Below are positions 21,524 to 29,883 of a DNA stretch of 34,721 nt, piece by piece; within the stretch, counting starts at the first letter, position 1; each line of letters starts with the position of its first letter. Source of the DNA: an uncultured bacterium (GTDB lineage: Bacteria > Bacteroidota > Bacteroidia > Bacteroidales > JACABE01); NCBI GenBank assembly GCA_903911455.1, contig CAIWDQ010000623.1, positions 1 through 34,721 of the forward strand. Reading direction: 5' to 3'. Position numbers and translations under genes: made by a program. The notes under the pieces are model-generated. The model saw nothing but the letters and a program-made list of their open reading frames with translations, made no database searches and was not told the DNA's origin.

Positions 21524-23950
21524 TTAAAATTCAATTATAAAACCTAATGAAGGTGTGAAATTAGAACTTTGATTTTCTAATATCATAGGAATGCCATTGC
21601 TGCCATCAGGTTTCAAAGCATTGCCATCAGTAGTGGCAAAGCCTGAGTTGTCTGCTTTTCTTTTAAAAGTATAAGTAGGAATTCCGGCATTACTTAACAT
21701 TAATACATTGGTAAAGTCTAAATAAAAGTCATAACTAATATGTTTAGCATAGAATTTTTTATCAATACGAAAATCTATTTCTTTATAAGGAGTAAGTTTT
21801 AATGAGTTTAAATGGGTGTAATCTAATATCCCCACACCTGTTGTTACATAATTTTGTTGCGAACTTTGCATATCAAATGGTGTATAAGGTGAAGCACCTG
21901 TTATTCTTACTTTTAATCCTGCCTCCCAGTCTTTCCCAAATTTCTTACCTAAAATACATGATAACAAATGGCGGGTATCCCAAGCTGAAGAGATATAAGT
22001 ATTAGTAGTACCTGTAAACTCACTCCAGAATAGAGTATATGAAGCTGTTATAAATAAATTTTTAATAAGCTTTTGCTGAACAAATAATTCAAAACCATAG
22101 GCACGACCTTTACCAGTACTTAATGTTTTTTCGTTGCCTATTGCACCAAAGTCTCCTCCTTCATTAGCTATTGAAATTCCATCACGAGATGAGACAGGAT
22201 AATTACTGTATTGTTTATAAAAGGCTTCTGTAGTTATACGTAATGAGTTTGTCGGGTTATATTCTAAGCCTGTTACAAAATGATTGCAAAAGATATAATC
22301 ATTGTCTTTGTTAACAAAATCATTAAAATCATTTTTAAAACCTAATATAGTATAAATTGGTATCTTTGCATACCTTCCAACACTTGCATTTACATTCCAC
22401 TTTGAATTTAAAGCATAAGAAAGAGCCACTCTAGGTGATAGATTTTGTAAGAAGTTATTCCCATTAGTCATAAAGGTATTTCCATCAGTTCTAATCCCTA
22501 AGGTAACTGAAAGTTTATCATCAAGTAATTTCTTATTTAATGAAGCAAAAGCTCCGTACTTAAAGAACTCAAGAGCTGTATTAAAATTAAGATTATATCC
22601 CGGAACTAATATATTTCCTGCGCTGTCAGTAATAGTTTTACGTAGTACTGCAAAAGTAGTATTGTTATATTCTACATATTGAGCCATAGCGCCATAACTA
22701 AGCTTCCAGCCATCCATCATTCTAACTACATCAAACCGAAGTTTGTTTTCAATCTCCTGTGATGTAGTTTTGAGTGTTCTTTTACTTTCATCATTTTGCT
22801 GAGCATCTTCAAACTGATCCAGACGATTGTTAAACATATTTCTACTTAAAGATAAATCCCAATAACCTTTATTTAAAAGATGTTTTAAACTCACACCCAT
22901 AGTATAAGTCCATTGATTTATATTAGGATAAGCCCTTAATACATATTCTTTTTCGGGTGTAGAATTCTTAGGCACACCAAAACTAAAATCATCAATTGCT
23001 CCTAAACCAATAGATGTTAAGGTAGTTTTAGGATCAATCTTATAAGTTATCTTATATTGAAAGTCCCAATAATTAGGACGAATAGGTAAATCAATTGCTT
23101 GAAATAAATACTGAAGATACGAACGACGGGCCGATGCCATATAAGTTACTTTATTACTTATAGGTCCATCTAAAGTCAAAGCAAGTTCGGTACTGCTCAA
23201 TCTAATATTTCCTTCTGTTTTATAAGGATTTCCTTCTTTTTGTTTAAATTGTAGGACAGAAGAAAGTGCATTGTCATATTTAGCATTAAAACTACTACTG
23301 CTTAAAGTAACATCGTCAATAAAAGATACATTAAGAATCCCTGCAGGACCTCCTGCACTTCCTTGTGTTGCAAAATGATTGATCTGAGGTACTTCAATGC
23401 CATCAAGATAATATACATTTTCGTTGGGGGCGCCTCCTCTTATAATAATATCATTCCTAAAGCCGGCTGTAGCAGTGGTTCCACTTACGCCCGGTAATAC
23501 TTGTACTACTTTAGAAATGTCGAAGTTACCTCCCGGATTACTCTTAATCTCTTCGGCTGTCATACTTTGAACCGATAGAGGAGTTTCAGTTTGTTTACCA
23601 TAAGTATTAGCAGTAATAGTAACTTCCTTTAAGTCTTTAGACATTGATTCCATCTCAGCATTAATACTGATAGAATTACCTGTCCCTACAATAATATTAT
23701 AAAGTGTTAATGGTTTATAACCAATAAGCTGGAATTTGAGATTATAACTCTTTGGTGTGATGTCTGTGATCTTAAATTTCCCATCTATATCCGCAACAGT
23801 ATTATAACTTGTGTTTTCAATAGAAATGATGGCTCCCGTCAATATTTCCTGTGTTTCCCTATCTTTCACAGTTCCGTAAATAGTACCAGTCTTCTGGGCA
23901 AATATATTTAGTGATAATACGATAAGTGTTATTAAAATTATATGTTTCAT
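21524..23950 (-). CDS. TonB-dependent receptor with N-terminal CarboxypepD-like domain
   Basis: An outer-membrane transporter of 808 residues. The signal peptide (about 1-18, ending FAQ) is followed by a carboxypeptidase-regulatory-like domain (about 21-107, GTIYGTVKDRETQEILTGA), a plug domain (about 118-230, LSVQSMTAEEIKSNPGGNFDI … DIIIRGGAPNENVYYLDGIEV) and a 22-strand-type barrel ending in LGFIIEF with a terminal aromatic residue. The domain order is typical of Bacteroidota receptors not of the SusC type, and no SusD-like partner follows. The substrate is unknown. Energy would come from an ExbB/ExbD/TonB set such as the one at 12073-14109. It faces the barrel genes at 24587 across the 41-bp repeat array. 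Confidence 0.94.
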   Translation of the reverse strand: MKHIILITLIVLSLNIFAQKTGTIYGTVKDRETQEILTGAIISIENTSYNTVADIDGKFKITDITPKSYNLKFQLIGYKPLTLYNIIVGTGNSISINAEMESMSKDLKEVTITANTYGKQTETPLSVQSMTAEEIKSNPGGNFDISKVVQVLPGVSGTTATAGFRNDIIIRGGAPNENVYYLDGIEVPQINHFATQGSAGGPAGILNVSFIDDVTLSSSSFNAKYDNALSSVLQFKQKEGNPYKTEGNIRLSSTELALTLDGPISNKVTYMASARRSYLQYLFQAIDLPIRPNYWDFQYKITYKIDPKTTLTSIGLGAIDDFSFGVPKNSTPEKEYVLRAYPNINQWTYTMGVSLKHLLNKGYWDLSLSRNMFNNRLDQFEDAQQNDESKRTLKTTSQEIENKLRFDVVRMMDGWKLSYGAMAQYVEYNNTTFAVLRKTITDSAGNILVPGYNLNFNTALEFFKYGAFASLNKKLLDDKLSVTLGIRTDGNTFMTNGNNFLQNLSPRVALSYALNSKWNVNASVGRYAKIPIYTILGFKNDFNDFVNKDNDYIFCNHFVTGLEYNPTNSLRITTEAFYKQYSNYPVSSRDGISIANEGGDFGAIGNEKTLSTGKGRAYGFELFVQQKLIKNLFITASYTLFWSEFTGTTNTYISSAWDTRHLLSCILGKKFGKDWEAGLKVRITGASPYTPFDMQSSQQNYVTTGVGILDYTHLNSLKLTPYKEIDFRIDKKFYAKHISYDFYLDFTNVLMLSNAGIPTYTFKRKADNSGFATTDGNALKPDGSNGIPMILENQSSNFTPSLGFIIEF

Positions 23951-24051
23951 AGTGGTTTCAATTGACCCATTTAAACATACTTTTTACTAAAATGTTCACA
24001 GGATAATCTTTGTATAGACCTTGAATGCAAAGTCTCATTAAATAAAAAAAC

Positions 24052-24064
24052 CGTCATTGCGAGC
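24052..24064 (+). repeat. Remnant of the CGTCATTGCGAGC dispersed repeat
   Basis: CGTCATTGCGAGC is the start of a dispersed intergenic repeat common in many bacterial genomes. Here the expected continuation (…GAAGCAATC type) is absent, so only a fragment remains. Confidence 0.5.
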
Positions 24065-24194
24065 CCAATACTTTCAGCATACCAAATGAAATTAAAAACC
24101 TGACAAACATTAAAAATCAACTGTATTGATTAATAAAATAATTTAATATTAAATTTTAACAAAGTGTTAATTAAAAAAAAGATAGTAGTTTAAA

Positions 24195-24470
24195 GTTTCA
24201 AACACCTCCATTTTCAAAAAATATACTGTTTGAAAGTTTCAAGTACTCTTTATTTCAAAAAATATACTGTTTGGAAGTACCAAGTACCATCTTTTTCAAA
24301 AAATATAGTGTTTGAAAGTTTCAGGTAGTATTTTTTTCAAAAAATAAAATGAGAAAAAAGTTTCAAGTACCATCTTTTTCAAAAAATGTATTGTTTGAAA
24401 GTTCCAAGGTGTCCATATTTCAAAAAATACTATAGTTGAAAGTTTCAAAGTGTCTATATTTATTTATCAA
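24195..24470. repeat. Array C: about 6.5 tandem units of 41 bp
   Basis: GTTTC landmarks fall at 24195, 24236, 24277 (as GTACC), 24318, 24360, 24401 and 24442, i.e. spacings 41, 41, 41, 42, 41, 41. Each unit holds a dyad TTTGAAA-G-TTTCAA(G/A) and, 20 bp on, a second dyad TTTTT-C-AAAAA, so dyad centres alternate at about 20 and 21 bp. The fifth unit border is degraded (GAGAAAAAAG). The array fills the divergent region between the TonB-dependent receptor gene and the porin-like genes, about 60 bp before the promoter at 24531. Confidence 0.95.
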
Positions 24471-24530
24471 TGTCTGGCGAAAGTACTCACAGCTTTATAA
24501 AAATATATTTTCATTAGTTAGTAGTTTTTT

Positions 24531-24560
24531 TTGTATTATATAAATAATGTCGTATCTTTG
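24531..24560 (+). promoter_or_regulatory. Promoter of the barrel-protein triplet
   Basis: TTTG (24531-24534), 18 bp, TATCTTTG (24553-24560) lies 26 bp before the first ATG at 24587. It probably drives all three genes, since the gaps between them are only 13 and 11 bp. Confidence 0.75.
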
Positions 24561-24586
24561 TTCTCTTATTAACAAATATATTACCC

Positions 24587-25231
24587 ATGAAAAGAAAAAC
24601 ATTATTTATTATCTGCCTGATGATAATCAGTTTGCAGCTAACAGCCCAAAGCAAGAAGTTTTATATTGGCTTGATGGGCTCTACAGATTTTTATTATCCT
24701 AAATTTGAAAGCTCATATCAGATTAATACTATTCAAAGAGATCTGGGTTTCCATTATGGTGTTACTATACAATATAATATAAGTGAGAAGTTGTCTATCA
24801 AAACTGGATTAAACTATTCTACTTTCAATTATAAAGTTATAACTAGTTATTTTGATCCAAAATATGGTTTTGGTGGTCATGAGGACAGTTTAAGTTTTAG
24901 GAATTGGAATATTCCAATTATGCTAAAATATTCATTATTTTCAGAAGGTAATTTTAAAATTACTCCCTCTTTAGGATATGTTATTAGTTTTTTAAAAGGT
25001 AATCGTTCATCTTTTTACGTATTTTCATACTCTTTAGATTCAAATAAAGATTATAAATTAACTATGCATTCGACCCAGTTTAATTTAGGCTTAGAATATT
25101 TAATTAAAGATAAAATCCTCATCACCTTAGAGCCCTATATTAATTGGAACTTTACCGAGATAGATGCCATTCTTTATAAAAAGAATACCATTTCCTTTGG
25201 CGAGATATTAAGTATTAACTATAAATTTTAA
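24587..25231 (+). CDS. Outer-membrane beta-barrel (porin-family) protein, copy 1
   Basis: A 214-residue protein with a signal peptide (MKRKTLFIICLMIISLQLTAQ) and alternating amphipathic strands of the OmpA/Opacity-like small barrel type: FYIGLMGSTDFYYP … YGVTIQYNISEKLSIKTGLNYS … FNLGLEYLIKDKILITLEPYINW … FGEILSINYKF. It ends in a terminal Phe, as outer-membrane barrels do. About eight strands are expected. It is first of three tandem paralogues that share order, length and motifs. The function is unknown; it may be structural or adhesive. Confidence 0.88.
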   Translation: MKRKTLFIICLMIISLQLTAQSKKFYIGLMGSTDFYYPKFESSYQINTIQRDLGFHYGVTIQYNISEKLSIKTGLNYSTFNYKVITSYFDPKYGFGGHEDSLSFRNWNIPIMLKYSLFSEGNFKITPSLGYVISFLKGNRSSFYVFSYSLDSNKDYKLTMHSTQFNLGLEYLIKDKILITLEPYINWNFTEIDAILYKKNTISFGEILSINYKF

Positions 25232-25244
25232 ACACAATATTATT

Positions 25245-25940
25245 ATGAAAAGAAAAATATTAATTAGTATCTGCCTGTTGATATTCAGTTTGCAGATAAA
25301 AGCGCAAGATCATAAGTTTTATTTAGGTATAATGAGTTCTATGGATTACTATAAATTTCAAAGAGATGATTATTCAATCACTTCCTCGAATGATACTTAT
25401 TTGGGATATCATTTGGGAATAAAAGCCCAGTATGATATTAATAAGAAGTTCTCGTTAAGAAGTGGAATTGATTACTCAAAAATAGTAATTAAGTTTGATT
25501 ACACAGGATTCTTGCCAATTGATGCTGCAGACCCATTGCTTATGAATGATCCTAAAAACACAATAGATAAAAGTTATTTTCTTCATATTCCATTAATGGC
25601 AGGTTATACTATATATAAAAAAGGGGGCTTTAGATTCACTCCTTCTTTTGGATATATATTAAATATTAAACTAACTAGTAGGGTAAATACTACTTTAATT
25701 ACATATGATGCACAAAAAAACGCATATATTGAAACACCTCAGTTTACAGTATATAACAATCTGCTTACGTATCATTCGTTGCAGCTAAATTTAGGTTGCG
25801 AATACATGCTTGGCAAGAAATACCTTATCACCTTCGAGCCCTATTTAAACTACATCATTGATAAAAATAATTCTTATCTAAATATATTAAGTTCGCCATT
25901 TACCTTTGGCGGAATAGTAAGTGTTAATTATAGATTGTAA
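25245..25940 (+). CDS. Outer-membrane beta-barrel (porin-family) protein, copy 2
   Basis: A 231-residue paralogue of the preceding gene, 13 bp downstream. Signal peptide MKRKILISICLLIFSLQIKAQ; strands HKFYLGIMSSMDYY … YHLGIKAQYDINKKFSLRSGIDYS … FLHIPLMAGYTIYKKGGFRFTPSFGYILNI … LQLNLGCEYMLGKKYLITFEPYLNY … FTFGGIVSVNYRL. Its signal-peptide DNA is almost identical to copy 3, while the mature parts are much more divergent. Extracellular loops (for example FLPIDAADPLLMNDPKNTI) differ most between the paralogues. Confidence 0.88.
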   Translation: MKRKILISICLLIFSLQIKAQDHKFYLGIMSSMDYYKFQRDDYSITSSNDTYLGYHLGIKAQYDINKKFSLRSGIDYSKIVIKFDYTGFLPIDAADPLLMNDPKNTIDKSYFLHIPLMAGYTIYKKGGFRFTPSFGYILNIKLTSRVNTTLITYDAQKNAYIETPQFTVYNNLLTYHSLQLNLGCEYMLGKKYLITFEPYLNYIIDKNNSYLNILSSPFTFGGIVSVNYRL

Positions 25941-25951
25941 ATATTGTTATT

Positions 25952-26620
25952 ATGAAAAGAAAATTATTAATAACTATCTGCCTGTTGATATTCAGTTTGC
26001 AGATAAAAGCACAGCATCATAATTATTATGTTGGCTTAATGTCATCCGTAGATTTTTATAATTATTATTACAACTCGTATGGTAATTTTCATGAAAACAT
26101 TGAAAATAATTTAAGCTATCATTATGGTTTAAAGTTGCAATTTGATGCTAATAATTGGTTTTCGCTACGACAGGGAATATATTTCTCAAGGGTTGCATAT
26201 AGATATGATGATCCATATTTTGGCACAATATATCAAAGTAATCCACTTCAAACTGTTCCCACTTATTATATAATTAAAAATTACTTTATAAATATTCCTT
26301 TTATGGCTGGCTTTACTCTATTTTCAGAAAAGGATTTTAAATTCACGCCTTCAATAGGTTTAATATTAAATATAAATAATAGTTCAAGTTTTACTACTTA
26401 TTATCCTACATATACAACTAACTATACTGATAATTATAATGATATTTCTATTTCTGTTCAACTTAATTTAGGGTTTGAATATTTATATAAAGATAAATTC
26501 CTTTTTACTCTTGAACCTTTAACAACTTTTAAATATGGTAACGAAATAAATAATGGCAATATAATATCTACACCCCGGAATTTTGGAATAATGCTTAGTG
26601 TAAATTATAAATTATTATAA
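25952..26620 (+). CDS. Outer-membrane beta-barrel (porin-family) protein, copy 3
   Basis: A 222-residue paralogue, 11 bp after copy 2. Signal peptide MKRKLLITICLLIFSLQIKAQ; strands NYYVGLMSSVDFYN … YHYGLKLQFDANNWFSLRQGIYFS … FINIPFMAGFTLFSEKDFKFTPSIGLILNI … VQLNLGFEYLYKDKFLFTLEPLTTF … FGIMLSVNYKLL. Unlike copies 1 and 2 it ends in Leu-Leu rather than a single aromatic or hydrophobic terminal residue. Tyr- and Asn-rich loops are typical of low-GC Bacteroidota surface proteins. It is the last gene of the triplet and converges on the HD-domain gene. Confidence 0.88.
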   Translation: MKRKLLITICLLIFSLQIKAQHHNYYVGLMSSVDFYNYYYNSYGNFHENIENNLSYHYGLKLQFDANNWFSLRQGIYFSRVAYRYDDPYFGTIYQSNPLQTVPTYYIIKNYFINIPFMAGFTLFSEKDFKFTPSIGLILNINNSSSFTTYYPTYTTNYTDNYNDISISVQLNLGFEYLYKDKFLFTLEPLTTFKYGNEINNGNIISTPRNFGIMLSVNYKLL

Positions 26621-26679
26621 GTACTTATTTTAATTTATACTTTCTATTGCCTATTGCCTAATTTCGTAATTCGTAATTT

Positions 26680-28746
26680 TTAAAGAGTGGGATACTCCAA
26701 ACGTACATGGTGAACACTCATCAGATTCCTTTTTAGTATCTTCTTTATCTTTTCAATATCACGAAAAGTAATATTAGAATTATTAAATTGATTTAATTTA
26801 ATCTGTTTGTTAATAATATTCTCAACCAGATCATTTATTGATTGCTCATCAATAACCTGTGTACTTCGGGTAGCAGCTTCCACCGAATCAACCATCATAA
26901 CTACAGCAGTTTCTTTGGAGAAAGGAATAGGTCCGTGATAGGTAAACTTACCCTCGTTAAAACCTTCTTCAGCAAATTCATCTTTCTGCTTACTAAAGAA
27001 ATAATCAGTCTTACGCGTACCATGATGCGTTCGGATAAAATCAATAAGTTGTTCAGGGAGATTATGTTTCTTAGCCTTCTCCACACCTTTAATAACATGA
27101 CTAATAATAATCTCAGCACTCTCTTCGCTCGATAATTCGTTGTGAGGATTAATACCGTGCGCCTGATTCTCTATAAAATAAACAGGCATGTCGAGTTTAC
27201 CAATGTCATGATACAATGCACCTGCACGCGTTAATAAAGGATTGCCACCAATCTCAAATATAACTTCCTCGGCCATATTAGCCACCTGCATCGAATGCTG
27301 GAAAGTCCCGGGAGCTTTAGCAGCAAGTTCGCGCAAGAGTTTAGTATTAGTATTAGATATCTCCATCAACGAAACATCAGTAACATAGCCAAACATCTTC
27401 TCGAAAAGAAAGATAAGAGGATACGAAAAGAGAGTCATCAAAGCACTTCCTCCAAAATAAGCAAACCGAATATAAGTAATATTATGAAGATTGCCATCCT
27501 GAATCATCGTCAATCCAATATATATTAACGAATAAGTGAAGAAGATAAACAAAGAGGTAAGGAAAAACTGCGCCCTTCTTTCCAGATTAGAAATACTAAT
27601 AATAGTAATAATACCGGCTATCAACTGCAGGAAAATATACTCAAAACTATTAGGTGCCAGAAATCCAATGATCATAATAGTAACAAGATATACGAACAAT
27701 GCAAGTCGTGTATCAAAGAAAACGCGGATAATAATCGGCACCAGACACAACGGAACTAAATACAATAAACTTGGATTGGTACGGATAACGATACTTGTAA
27801 TAAGCACCATCATTATAATAACTAATAGTATGAATACGATGTTTTTGTTATCAAGAATAATCTCTCTGCGGAATGAATATAAAAATAATGCAAGCACAAT
27901 TAATGATAACGAAAGTAGAATAATTTGTCCTAATATAATAATATAATATTTAGAAGTAGAACCCAATTGCTTTTCATATTCTGCTTTTAAAGATATAAGC
28001 ACCTGATACTTCTCAGCAGTAATAATATCTCCTTTCGAAATAATACGTTGCCCATTTTCAATCATCCCTTTAGTAGCAGAGATCTTAGCCAACGTATTTT
28101 GTTTTTCCTTTTCAGTAATATCAGGATCATATTTTACATTCTGGAAAACAAAAGACTGAAGCAAAGGTATCAAAAGATCTTTATCAATATCTTTAACAGA
28201 ATTAAACTCCTGTTGAATAAAATTATTAGCATTGGTTATTGTAAAAAAAGAAGTAAGATCACGAGGGTCGGCTGTATTCTTATTAAGAAGATTAATAGTA
28301 AGATTTGTAGGTTTGTTTTCAATCTCAGGAACTAATTCAATAACTCCCTTATTATATATTGTATCAAAAATCTTAATAGCAAAAATTTTATTCTTCTCTT
28401 TATTAATAATGATCTTTTTATATTTCTTATTCCAGGCATCCTCAAAAGCAGTTTGTAATTCCTGTTTTTTCTGATTTGTTTCTTCTATATTCTTCCTAAA
28501 AAAAGGTTTAGTATCTTTAAGGATAGTATCCTTTTCAGCCCCCAGATCTTCTTCAGATTTATTAATAGCAAAATCAAAAGGAGCAATCAAATCATCATGC
28601 ATCCAGAACTTACCCTTATGAAACTCATATTTAAAAGTACCTTCTTTTGGAAAAAGCAATACTAAAATAATAATACCTAATACAAAGAGAATGACTTTGT
28701 AGATATTAGCAAACTGATTCCTTAAGTAGCCAAATATTTTCTTCAT
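26680..28746 (-). CDS. 7TM-HD phosphohydrolase (PgpH-like, predicted c-di-AMP phosphodiesterase)
   Basis: A 688-residue inner-membrane protein. One N-terminal helix (about 14-33), a large extracytoplasmic 7TMR-HDED domain (about 40-262), seven membrane helices (about 268-465), then a cytoplasmic HD domain (about 480-640). The metal-binding motif HSMQVANMAEEV … LYHDIGKLDMP (H513-D514) … THHGTRKTDYFF … MMVDSVEAATRS is intact. PgpH, the best-studied member, hydrolyses c-di-AMP to pApA. So this protein probably tunes c-di-AMP in response to a periplasmic signal. Possibly last of a comB-yncE-HD run, 63 bp after the YncE-like gene. Confidence 0.9.
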   Translation of the reverse strand: MKKIFGYLRNQFANIYKVILFVLGIIILVLLFPKEGTFKYEFHKGKFWMHDDLIAPFDFAINKSEEDLGAEKDTILKDTKPFFRKNIEETNQKKQELQTAFEDAWNKKYKKIIINKEKNKIFAIKIFDTIYNKGVIELVPEIENKPTNLTINLLNKNTADPRDLTSFFTITNANNFIQQEFNSVKDIDKDLLIPLLQSFVFQNVKYDPDITEKEKQNTLAKISATKGMIENGQRIISKGDIITAEKYQVLISLKAEYEKQLGSTSKYYIIILGQIILLSLSLIVLALFLYSFRREIILDNKNIVFILLVIIMMVLITSIVIRTNPSLLYLVPLCLVPIIIRVFFDTRLALFVYLVTIMIIGFLAPNSFEYIFLQLIAGIITIISISNLERRAQFFLTSLFIFFTYSLIYIGLTMIQDGNLHNITYIRFAYFGGSALMTLFSYPLIFLFEKMFGYVTDVSLMEISNTNTKLLRELAAKAPGTFQHSMQVANMAEEVIFEIGGNPLLTRAGALYHDIGKLDMPVYFIENQAHGINPHNELSSEESAEIIISHVIKGVEKAKKHNLPEQLIDFIRTHHGTRKTDYFFSKQKDEFAEEGFNEGKFTYHGPIPFSKETAVVMMVDSVEAATRSTQVIDEQSINDLVENIINKQIKLNQFNNSNITFRDIEKIKKILKRNLMSVHHVRLEYPTL

Positions 28747-28809
28747 AATGATAAGATATCTATTTATATTAATGTATCAAATAGAAGAATCGAACATATC
28801 AATTTAAAA

Positions 28810-29838
28810 TTATAAAGGAACTATATCCAATATAGTAAACGAATTAGGTTTAGGAGCAGGACGAGGTTTAGGATTCTCAGCAGTTGGCTTGGGAGCAGGC
28901 TGAAAGTCAGAACAAGGTAAATAAATATGATGTGTCTTTTGATTAACTGCAATAGTACGGGCTCCTCTTTGGGTAATAGTATTTTCAATCACTACATATT
29001 TATCTTTGCCCTCTTGCTGCACAACAGTCATAGTCCCATCGCCATTAGAGCTGTATATTCTTTTTAAATCTATATCAAAAGCAACTCCATCCACTCTTTC
29101 TCCAATAGGAATAGTTGTAATAGTATTTCCTGTTTCTGCATCAATAATAACCATCAACTTGTTTCCACAAACAGTAAATAGACGATGATTAACATTGTCA
29201 ATGGCTAAACCACTTGGCTCTTCTCCTTGTTTAACATCAAAATACTTTTCAACTTTTAAAGTAATTGAATTAATAACTGCTATCTGGTTTTTGTCTTCTA
29301 TATTTACATAAACTAAACCATTATTATTGGTAACAGAAAACTCAGGTTTACCACTAAGCGGAATTGTAGCTATTACTTTATTTTCTTTTGCATCTATAAC
29401 AGTAGCACTTGCACTTCCTCCATTATAAGCAAATACTTTATGTGAAAACGGATCATAAAGAATAGCATCAGGATTACGTCCTGTAACTTTAATCTTAGTA
29501 ATAGTCTTTAATGTTGTTAGATCAAAGATAGTAACAGCCGAATCTCTGCCATCACTAATAAAACCTTTGTTAAGATCTGCAGCAATAGCTATCCCATGAA
29601 CTCCTTTAGTATCCTGAATAGTTCCAACGACTTTATTTTTGGTAATATCTACAACCTGTACCATATTTCCATGCGAAACATACAATCTGCCTGCTACATC
29701 ATCCACTGAAAGATAATCCCAACCTGCATCACCATCTAAATGAATGCGGTCGCTTATCTTATATTTATTTACATTCTGAGCTTCCACTCTTATAAAAAGA
29801 GCAAAAAGTAGAACGATTAAAACATTAATTTTTTTCAT
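28810..29838 (-). CDS. YncE-family beta-propeller protein, periplasmic
   Basis: A 342-residue protein with signal peptide (MKKINVLIVLLFALFIRVEAQ) and seven-blade YVTN/NHL-type repeats: VSHGNMVQVVDITKNKVVGTI, GRDSAVTIFDLTTLKTITKI, NGGSASATVIDAKENKVIATI, and further blades with NQIAVINSITLKVEKYF and NKLMVIIDAETGNTITTI. The C-terminal end is Pro/Lys-rich (FQPAPKPTAENPKPRPAPKP). Relatives are secreted or periplasmic and bind ligands or proteins; no catalytic motif is seen. A TAATTTTG -7 (minus, 29879-29872) lies in the 45-bp gap after comB, so it may have its own promoter. Confidence 0.85.
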   Translation of the reverse strand: MKKINVLIVLLFALFIRVEAQNVNKYKISDRIHLDGDAGWDYLSVDDVAGRLYVSHGNMVQVVDITKNKVVGTIQDTKGVHGIAIAADLNKGFISDGRDSAVTIFDLTTLKTITKIKVTGRNPDAILYDPFSHKVFAYNGGSASATVIDAKENKVIATIPLSGKPEFSVTNNNGLVYVNIEDKNQIAVINSITLKVEKYFDVKQGEEPSGLAIDNVNHRLFTVCGNKLMVIIDAETGNTITTIPIGERVDGVAFDIDLKRIYSSNGDGTMTVVQQEGKDKYVVIENTITQRGARTIAVNQKTHHIYLPCSDFQPAPKPTAENPKPRPAPKPNSFTILDIVPL

Positions 29839-29883
29839 TGTTTAAATATTAAATTGTCATTAACTAAAGTACAAAATTAAGCT

